Positions 1-3,933 of a stretch of 5,860 bases of DNA are shown piece after piece. The DNA comes from Bacillota bacterium. Lineage in GTDB: Bacteria > Bacillota > Dethiobacteria > DTU022. The first letter of the stretch is position 1, and each line of letters opens with the position of its first letter. Location: NCBI GenBank assembly GCA_012727685.1, contig JAAYGO010000247.1, positions 1-5,860 on the forward strand, in the 5' to 3' direction. A program made the translations under genes and the position numbers. A model generated the notes under the pieces. That model was given only the letters and a program-made list of their open reading frames with translations. It was not told where the DNA came from and did no database searches.

Positions 1-2
1 AG

Positions 3-110
3 AAAAGGTTGCCCGGCAAGGAGCATCTTAACAACGTTCCACTGTTTTACGCTAAAAGCAGCTTTGCTCGTATGGTAATCAAGGGTTTAAATGAGTTAAA
101 AGTAATTTGA
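3..110 (+). CDS. 3' end of an unidentified reading frame (5' end outside window)
   Basis: One frame is open from base 3 and ends at TGA 108-110. It gives about 35 residues with a plausible protein-like composition, ending in ...RMVIKGLNELKVI. The other two forward frames close at bases 29-31 and 76-78, so this frame is the best candidate for coding, but the stretch is short. I do not recognise the family. It lies in the same frame as the nitroreductase remnant that follows, so it could be an unrelated gene end, a mobile-element end, or a diverged upstream part of the same broken gene. The sequence alone does not decide between these. Confidence 0.3.
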   Translation, partial: KRLPGKEHLNNVPLFYAKSSFARMVIKGLNELKVI

Positions 111-149
111 GCTGGATGTGGGGTTCTAAAAAACCTACAATGGGTTGAC

Positions 150-431
150 ACTATCGTCTGGGATGTGCAGCTTGACAACGCGGCGGCCATTGAAAATATG
201 CTGATCATGATTTCAGCTCTGGGTTTAGGGGCGACCTGGGTGATCGCACCCTGCACCGATATCCGTGACGAGCTGGAGGTGGATGAGCTCCTGGGAATGC
301 CCAAGGATTACAAGCTGATCAGCATTATCCCCATCGGCCATATGGAACGGCTGCCGCGCCCGCGGCCACGGCTCGAATTGAAAGAGATCACCTTTGAAAA
401 TCAATTCGGCAATCCCTATTTTAAAGAGTAA
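150..431 (+). pseudogene. Nitroreductase-family protein, C-terminal remnant
   Basis: The frame encodes TIVWDVQLDNAAAIENMLIM followed by a GLGATWV segment. This is the helix and loop typical of the C-terminal half of FMN-dependent nitroreductases, where an Asp/Asn-Ala-Ala-x-x-N-hydrophobic helix precedes GLG-x-x-W. The tail (IIPIGHMER...RPR.LELKEITFENQFG) fits the usual family ending, in which a G-x-P/H-x-E segment leads to a short basic tail. Only about 94 residues are present, against roughly 170-220 for the family, so the N-terminal FMN-binding half is missing. The frame is closed upstream by TGA 108-110. The only start-like codon is GTG 165, which has no Shine-Dalgarno sequence and falls inside the conserved helix. 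I therefore call it a 5'-truncated remnant rather than a working gene. Residues 111-149 in frame are not recognisably nitroreductase. Intact members reduce nitro groups, quinones or enones with NAD(P)H. The TAA stop overlaps the ribosome binding site of the next gene, so the segment was probably once part of the same transcript. Confidence 0.6.
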
Positions 432-435
432 GGAG
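430..435 (+). promoter_or_regulatory. Ribosome binding site that favours GTG 447 as start
   Basis: AAGGAG overlaps the TAA stop of the nitroreductase remnant. GTG 438 lies only 2 nt downstream, which is too close for normal initiation. GTG 447 lies 11 nt downstream, slightly long but workable. ATG 436 leads into a stop after four codons. The choice of 447 is an inference from spacing. Confidence 0.5.
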
Positions 436-446
436 ATGTGGCTGAA

Positions 447-893
447 GTGAAAAACGACGACTATTTGAACAGCATTATCAAGGATTTGACCGAAGTCTTA
501 TGGGAAGAGCACGGGACAGGGGCCAGGTACCGGACGCCCCTGGTGGGGGTTGATTATTTTCAAAAAAAATACGGCAGCCAGTTAAAGAAATCAAACTGGC
601 TGGAGACCCTGGATGCTGTGCTGGGCGCGCTCAAGGAGGAAGGCCTGATCGACGGGGCCAGCTATGAGCGGGAGGACTTCATCTTAACCATCAATTTTCG
701 CTCATGCCTCCACCGCCCAATGGAAAAACAGCTCATTGATAACGGGGTGAATATTATCAACTGCCCGTGCGCCAATGTGGTCATGCACTTTGTCGACCAG
801 TTGGTAGGCAAATACAGTGAACTGGTAAAGGTTGATTTTAACGAAGACGGTTGTGTCGCCACGATCTGCGTGATGGGCAACATATCAGCGTAA
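447..893 (+). CDS. Small Cys-rich protein, possible metal- or ligand-sensing regulator
   Basis: The product is 148 residues from GTG 447, or 151 from GTG 438, and I cannot assign it to a family by name. The N-terminal half is helical and charged and ends in LETLDAVLGALKEEGLID, which could be the helical part of a winged-helix fold. The C-terminal half contains C-L-H (Cys90, His92, numbered from GTG 438), an N-C-P-C motif (Cys109, Cys111), then Cys139 and Cys144 in DGCVATICVMG. The layout of a CP motif, about 28 residues, then two cysteines in a terminal beta hairpin resembles V4R-like or metal-binding C-terminal domains of some archaeal and clostridial regulators. That resemblance is a pattern judgement, not a match. 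No signal peptide or membrane segment is seen, so it is probably cytoplasmic. It ends 16 nt before the CoA-transferase A start, so co-transcription with the transferase genes is likely. It may regulate or assist the CoA-transferase pathway. Coding potential is strong because the frame is long and is followed by a good ribosome binding site for the next gene. Confidence 0.7.
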   Translation: MKNDDYLNSIIKDLTEVLWEEHGTGARYRTPLVGVDYFQKKYGSQLKKSNWLETLDAVLGALKEEGLIDGASYEREDFILTINFRSCLHRPMEKQLIDNGVNIINCPCANVVMHFVDQLVGKYSELVKVDFNEDGCVATICVMGNISA

Positions 894-909
894 GGGGAGC
901 GCCAGGCTT

Positions 910-1815
910 ATGGTAAAATTAAACAAAATCAGGTCTTTAAGCGAAGCAGTTGCGTCAGTCCGGGACGGGTCGCACCTGTTTCTCAGCGGCTTTGCCATCT
1001 CCCGCAATGCTATTGCCGTAGCCCACGAGCTAATCCGGCAGAATAAAAGGGAGCTGACCCTATCCCAGTGTATCGGGGCCATGGATGCCGACCTTTTGGT
1101 GGGCGCCGGGGCGGTGAAGCGCTACATTTACGGCGGCGGCTCGCTGGACCGGTTCGGCCCCTTATGGAATATCAACCGGGCCATTGAGCAGGGTGCCATC
1201 GAGGTCGACGAATTCAGCGGTCTCTCCATGGCCTTGCGCTTTTTAGGGGGTTCGCTCGGCCTGCCCTGCATCCCGATCCAGTCTCTTTTGGGATCGGATA
1301 TCCTGAAAAATTTGCTGAACAAGGAAGTGCCGGAGGTAAAGGTTACTGAATGCCCGTTTACCGGGGAAAAAATGGTGCTGTTGAAAACGCTGCAGCCGGA
1401 TGTGGCATTCGTTCATGTCCAGAAAGCCGACTGCACGGGAAACGCCATCATTCAAGGACCGCGCTGGGATGAAGACGCCGCCAAGGCCGCCGACCAGATC
1501 GTGATTGTGGCCGATGAGATTATTCCCACGGAGCTGACGCCTTTTCTCGTCGAAGAGGTGCGCATCCCGGCCGGCCGGGTCTCCATGGTGGTTCACCAGC
1601 CCTACGGGGCCCATCCCACTTCCCTCTACGGGGTGTACGATTATGATCGCGAGCACCTGACCGAGTATGCCTCCATGGCCCGGACGCCGGATGGCATGCA
1701 GGAGTACCTGGATCGCTATGTCCGGGGTGTGAAGGATTTCTCCGCATACCTGGAAGCGGTGGGCGGTTTAGAGAAGATGATCAGGATCAAGGCGGATGCC
1801 TTGAAAAAATATTGA
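910..1815 (+). CDS. CoA-transferase subunit A, glutaconate CoA-transferase-like
   Basis: This is the 301-residue alpha subunit of a family I (glutaconate-type) CoA-transferase, close to the roughly 320 residues of the characterised glutaconate subunit A. The enzyme moves CoA between an acyl-CoA and a free carboxylate, and this subunit pairs with the product of the next gene. The N-terminus has the family pattern of a short helix, V-R-D-G, then SGFAISRNAIAVAHEL (residues 26-41). Further on come the YGGGSLDRFGP loop (74-84), EVDEFSGLSMALRF (98-111) with acidic Glu101, a QSLLGSD segment (124-130), and D-C-T-G-N (174-178) in the C-terminal half. The C-terminal part carries VHQPYGAHPTSLYG, common in this family. 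ATG 910 is preceded by GGGGAG (894-899) at 10 nt, which supports the start. It lies 16 nt after the Cys-rich gene and 18 nt before subunit B, so the three probably share an mRNA. The steroid-ring hydrolase IpdA is a relative, but subunit B argues for a true transferase. The substrate is unknown. Confidence 0.9.
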   Translation: MVKLNKIRSLSEAVASVRDGSHLFLSGFAISRNAIAVAHELIRQNKRELTLSQCIGAMDADLLVGAGAVKRYIYGGGSLDRFGPLWNINRAIEQGAIEVDEFSGLSMALRFLGGSLGLPCIPIQSLLGSDILKNLLNKEVPEVKVTECPFTGEKMVLLKTLQPDVAFVHVQKADCTGNAIIQGPRWDEDAAKAADQIVIVADEIIPTELTPFLVEEVRIPAGRVSMVVHQPYGAHPTSLYGVYDYDREHLTEYASMARTPDGMQEYLDRYVRGVKDFSAYLEAVGGLEKMIRIKADALKKY

Positions 1816-1820
1816 ACATT

Positions 1821-1827
1821 GGGGGTG
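1821..1827 (+). promoter_or_regulatory. Ribosome binding site fixing the subunit B start
   Basis: GGGGGTG matches GGAGGTG at six of seven positions and lies 6 nt before ATG 1834. The longer reading from TTG 1819 would place the start codon on the ribosome binding site itself, so ATG 1834 is preferred. Confidence 0.7.
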
Positions 1828-1833
1828 CCGATT

Positions 1834-2601
1834 ATGCCGGAAGCAAACTATTCCAAGGGTGAAATCATGGCTGCCGCCGGGGCCCGGGAGATCAAGGACG
1901 GCCAGAACATTGTGGTGGGGCTCGGACTGCCCCAGGTTGCCGCACTTTTAGCCAAGAACACTCATGCCCCCAATATTAGCATGATTAACGAGCAGGGGGT
2001 GGTCGGTTTTTCCCCGGTCGATCCCGCGGTGGGGATGGCCGATCCGCGGATGTGGTACAAGGCCACCTACTTCAACTCCTTTATCGGCACGCTGGGCAGC
2101 TTCCTGCACCGCGGCAAGGTCGATATCGGTTTCTTAGGGGCGCTGGAGGTGGATCAGTTTGGCAACATGAACTCTACCATGGTCGGCGGGCCGGGGAATA
2201 CGATCCGCCACTTTACCGGGAGCGGGGGCGCCAATGATATTGCCTCCCTGGCTAAAAACATCATGATCATCATGCGCCACGAGAAGCGCAAGCTCCGGGC
2301 GGCGGTGCAATATATCACCTCCCCCGGTTACCTGGGCGAAGGCAATTTGCGGCAGAGCACCGGCTTGAAAGGAGGCGGGCCGTGGCGGGTGATCACCGAC
2401 AAGGCGGTGCTCGGTTTTGACCGGGCGCGCGGCAGGATGAAGCTGCTTTCCATCCATCCGGGCGTGGAACTTGACGATGTCCTGGAGAATACCGGTTTTG
2501 AACTGCTGCGCGACGAACAGCTCCCCGCGACCGTTCCTCCAACCGCTGAAGAGCTAAAGCTGCTGCGCGAAGTGATCGACCCCACCGGCATGTATATATA
2601 G
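1834..2601 (+). CDS. CoA-transferase subunit B, glutaconate CoA-transferase-like
   Basis: This 255-residue beta subunit matches the size of glutaconate CoA-transferase subunit B (about 266). Family I transferases form a glutamyl-CoA thioester on a beta-subunit glutamate, Glu54 in the Acidaminococcus enzyme. Here SMINEQGVVGF places a glutamate at residue 53, so the catalytic residue is present, which favours transferase activity over the IpdB-type hydrolase. Other family segments are GALEVDQFGNMNST (102-115), GSGGAND (129-135) and YITSPGYLG (around 161-168). The start is set by the ribosome binding site at 1821-1827, and the 18-nt gap after subunit A indicates translation from one mRNA. The stop TAG 2599-2601 shares its last base with the first base of a repeat unit. 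No promoter is visible directly upstream of either subunit. An upstream promoter, possibly outside the window, is inferred. The natural substrate could be glutaconate, another dicarboxylate, a 3-oxoacid or an aromatic acid, and the sequence does not decide. Confidence 0.9.
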   Translation: MPEANYSKGEIMAAAGAREIKDGQNIVVGLGLPQVAALLAKNTHAPNISMINEQGVVGFSPVDPAVGMADPRMWYKATYFNSFIGTLGSFLHRGKVDIGFLGALEVDQFGNMNSTMVGGPGNTIRHFTGSGGANDIASLAKNIMIIMRHEKRKLRAAVQYITSPGYLGEGNLRQSTGLKGGGPWRVITDKAVLGFDRARGRMKLLSIHPGVELDDVLENTGFELLRDEQLPATVPPTAEELKLLREVIDPTGMYI

Positions 2602-2689
2602 TGAGTCAAGGGGACGGTGACTTTGCCTCATTCCTGGCCGGCTCCGAGCCAAGGGGACGGTGCCTTTTACTCATTACTGGCAGGCTCGA
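2601..2689 (+). repeat. Two tandem 43-bp units of an interspersed repeat
   Basis: Unit 1 (2604-2646) and unit 2 (2647-2689) align without gaps at 35 of 43 positions. Both contain CAAGGGGACGGTG followed by an A/C-CTTT segment, a CTCATT-x-CTGGC segment and GGCTC. The block starts at the last base of the subunit B stop codon. Bases 2601-2625 recur exactly, in inverted orientation, at 3829-3853. The start of unit 1 can form an imperfect hairpin between GTGAGTCAA and TTGCCTCAT. It is probably a REP-like or miniature mobile repeat of this genome. No transposase gene is present in the window. Confidence 0.85.
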
Positions 2690-2713
2690 GGGGTTTTACA
2701 GGAAAACATTTTT

Positions 2714-2743
2714 TTGACAGGGTAACTGTGCACTTAATATAAT
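2714..2743 (+). promoter_or_regulatory. Consensus sigma-A promoter for the riboswitch-exporter unit
   Basis: TTGACA (2714-2719) and TATAAT (2738-2743) are both perfect consensus hexamers separated by 18 bp. A T-rich stretch (2710-2715) runs up to and into the -35 box. Transcription would begin near 2750, about 25 nt before the aptamer. The strength of this promoter fits a gene controlled afterwards by riboswitch-mediated termination. Confidence 0.85.
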
Positions 2744-2775
2744 GGAGATGATCTTAACAGATATTTAGTTGCAAA

Positions 2776-2867
2776 GCTGAGCAGGCGGTGAACCTTACCC
2801 AAAAGGTTCATGCGGCCGGGCCTGGGCGGCAGCAGATGAATTAACAGCGGCACATCTGTGGGACAGC
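2776..2867 (+). ncRNA. NiCo riboswitch aptamer (czcD class)
   Basis: The sequence follows the NiCo riboswitch pattern as I remember it. It has GCTGAGCAGGCGGTGA at the 5' side, GCGGCCGGGCC and GCGGCAGCAGATGA in the middle, and GGCACATCTGTGGGACAGC at the 3' side. Visible helices form a four-way junction: P1 GCTG 2776-2779 with CAGC 2864-2867; P2 TGAACCTT 2789-2796 with AAGGTTCA 2803-2810; P3 within 2815-2830 (GCC/GGC ends); P4 CAGATG 2833-2838 with CATCTG 2853-2858. The class binds Co(II) or Ni(II) cooperatively at the junction, has also been reported to respond to Fe(II), and turns on metal exporter genes. Here it precedes a cation diffusion facilitator, the expected target. The 3' strand of P4 also forms the 5' strand of the terminator, so metal binding should favour read-through. 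Confidence 0.9.
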
Positions 2868-2892
2868 GAGATTCCACAGATGTTTTTTTATT
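2852..2892 (+). terminator. Riboswitch-controlled intrinsic terminator
   Basis: ACATCTGTGG (2852-2861) pairs perfectly with CCACAGATGT (2874-2883), extended inward by G-U and A-U pairs to about 12 bp around an 8-nt loop. A run of seven T (2883-2889) and then ATT follows. The 5' strand overlaps aptamer helix P4 (2853-2858) and the loop contains the 3' strand of P1 (2864-2867), so aptamer and terminator cannot form together. This is a transcriptional on-switch layout. Confidence 0.9.
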
Positions 2893-2897
2893 CTAGC

Positions 2898-2904
2898 GGA
2901 GGGG
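2898..2904 (+). promoter_or_regulatory. Ribosome binding site fixing the TTG start of the exporter
   Basis: GGAGGGG lies 5 nt before TTG 2910. The in-frame ATG 2880 is inside the terminator stem, with no ribosome binding site before it, so TTG 2910 is the better start. Confidence 0.75.
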
Positions 2905-2909
2905 TTGTT

Positions 2910-3848
2910 TTGATCAGATTGATTATCCGACAGTGTATCAGGAACTACCGGGATACAGCCGACCCGGCGGTGCGGGAAGCTTACGGTCTCCTCTCCGGGG
3001 TGCTGGGTATCGCCTGCAACCTGGTCCTGTTTCTAGCCAAACTGGCTGCGGGGCTGTTTATGGGCAGCATTGCCGTCATCTCCGATGCCTTCAATAATCT
3101 CAGTGACCTGGGGTCATCGCTGGTGGCCATTTTCGGGGCTAAACTGAGCAGCCGCCCTCCGGACGAGGATCATCCGCACGGCCATGGAAGATTTGAATAC
3201 GTTGCCTCCCTGGCCGTCTCTTTCATCATTTTTGGCGCCGGGTTGCAACTGCTGCGCGCGGCGGTGGAGAAGATCATAACTCCCCAGGCGATTGTTTTTA
3301 GCATGCCGGCATTGGCCGTCTTGCTTGTTTCCATGATCATTAAGTTATGGATGTATTCCTATAACCGGTATATCGGCAAAACCATCAATTCAGGCGTGAA
3401 CAGGGCGGTGGCCAGGGACAGCCTGAACGATGTTTTTGCCACCGGTGCAGTAATCGCGGGGACCATGCTGAGCCGGTATGTTGACTGGCCCGTCGACGGG
3501 TTGCTAGGCCTTGCCATTTCGCTGCTCATCATCTATACAGGTTTCGGCATTGCCCGGGATTCAGTAAACCTCCTGTTGGGCTGCTCGCCGGACCCGCAAC
3601 TGGTTGAGGAAATCCGCGCCTTTGTGCTGAAGGGTAAAAACATCCTGGGGGTTCATGACCTGGTAGTCCACGATTACGGGCCGGGAAGGGTCACCGCCTC
3701 AATCCACGCCGAGGTCTCAGATGACCTGGACATCGTCGATATTCATGCGGAGATCGATGCCATCGAGCAGCAAATCAAAAACCAGCTTGGTATCGATATG
3801 GTCATCCACCTGGACCCCGTAAGTGAGTCAAAGTCACCGTCCCCTTGA
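2910..3848 (+). CDS. Cation diffusion facilitator metal exporter, NiCo-riboswitch controlled
   Basis: This 312-residue inner-membrane antiporter of the CDF family exports divalent transition metals in exchange for protons. The start MIRLIIRQCIRNYRD followed by VREAYGLLSGVLGI is typical of the family. Hydrophobic segments lie at about 29-51, 53-76, 98-119, 130-149, 176-193 and 198-218, and a cytoplasmic alpha/beta metal-binding domain follows (about 225-306). The transport site in TM2 reads N62-x3-D66 and in TM5 D170-x3-D174. In YiiP the TM2 pair is Asp-Asp, and Asn-Asp/Asp-Asp is associated with manganese-type CDF proteins. A His-rich DEDHPHGHGR loop (85-94) follows TM2. The final eight residues (SESKSPSP) and the stop codon are encoded by an inverted copy of the interspersed repeat, so the original C-terminus was probably altered. 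The leader contains a NiCo riboswitch and terminator, implying induction by Co, Ni or possibly Fe(II). Exact metal preference is unresolved. Confidence 0.92.
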   Translation: MIRLIIRQCIRNYRDTADPAVREAYGLLSGVLGIACNLVLFLAKLAAGLFMGSIAVISDAFNNLSDLGSSLVAIFGAKLSSRPPDEDHPHGHGRFEYVASLAVSFIIFGAGLQLLRAAVEKIITPQAIVFSMPALAVLLVSMIIKLWMYSYNRYIGKTINSGVNRAVARDSLNDVFATGAVIAGTMLSRYVDWPVDGLLGLAISLLIIYTGFGIARDSVNLLLGCSPDPQLVEEIRAFVLKGKNILGVHDLVVHDYGPGRVTASIHAEVSDDLDIVDIHAEIDAIEQQIKNQLGIDMVIHLDPVSESKSPSP

Positions 3849-3853
3849 CTCAC
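3823..3853 (-). repeat. Inverted copy of the interspersed repeat, at the exporter 3' end
   Basis: Read on the - strand, 3829-3853 is identical over 25 bases to 2601-2625, and the whole 31-base element matches 2601-2631 at 29 positions. It is itself a hairpin: GTGAGTCAA (3823-3831) pairs with TTGACTCAC (3845-3853) around a 13-nt loop. There is no T-run after it, so it is not a canonical intrinsic terminator, although the stem could protect the mRNA 3' end. It supplies the last eight sense codons and the TGA stop of the exporter gene. Confidence 0.85.
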
Positions 3854-3865
3854 GCAGGAAATGCC

Positions 3866-3921
3866 GCTTTGAGAAACGAAATCTAAAAAAGGAAATCATA
3901 TCTGTAGTAATTTCTCAAGGC
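3866..3921 (+). other. Inverted repeat in the leader of the activase gene
   Basis: TTGAGAAA (3869-3876) is the reverse complement of TTTCTCAA (3911-3918). With flanking pairs including one G-U, the stem reaches 11 bp (3866-3876 with 3911-3921) around an A-rich 34-nt loop. It lies between the repeat hairpin and the ribosome binding site of the activase. It could be an operator or an RNA structure, and no known class is recognised. No convincing promoter is seen in 3854-3933. Confidence 0.35.
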
Positions 3922-3933
3922 AGGGACGTAGCA

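Noticed and set aside
144..172. TTGACA at 144-149 as a promoter
   Set aside because: No acceptable -10 element lies 16-18 bp downstream, and it is inside the coding remnant.
47..304. Minus-strand open frame across the nitroreductase remnant
   Set aside because: It opposes recognisable protein on the + strand, is Ser/Thr-rich and has no ribosome binding site.
1243..1747. Overlapping minus-strand open frames inside CoA-transferase A
   Set aside because: They mirror a clear family gene, and their compositions (Arg/Pro/His-rich) are typical of antisense shadows.
1819..1833. TTG 1819 as the subunit B start
   Set aside because: It overlaps the ribosome binding site that serves ATG 1834.
910..2601. 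Assignment as IpdAB steroid-ring hydrolase
   Set aside because: Subunit B keeps a glutamate in NEQGV at the position of the transferase catalytic residue, and no steroid-degradation genes are nearby.
2601..2689. Tandem repeats as a CRISPR array
   Set aside because: The units are directly adjacent with no unique spacers, and they diverge by about 19 percent.
3823..3853. Repeat hairpin as an intrinsic terminator
   Set aside because: The stem is perfect but no T-run follows it, so canonical termination is not supported.
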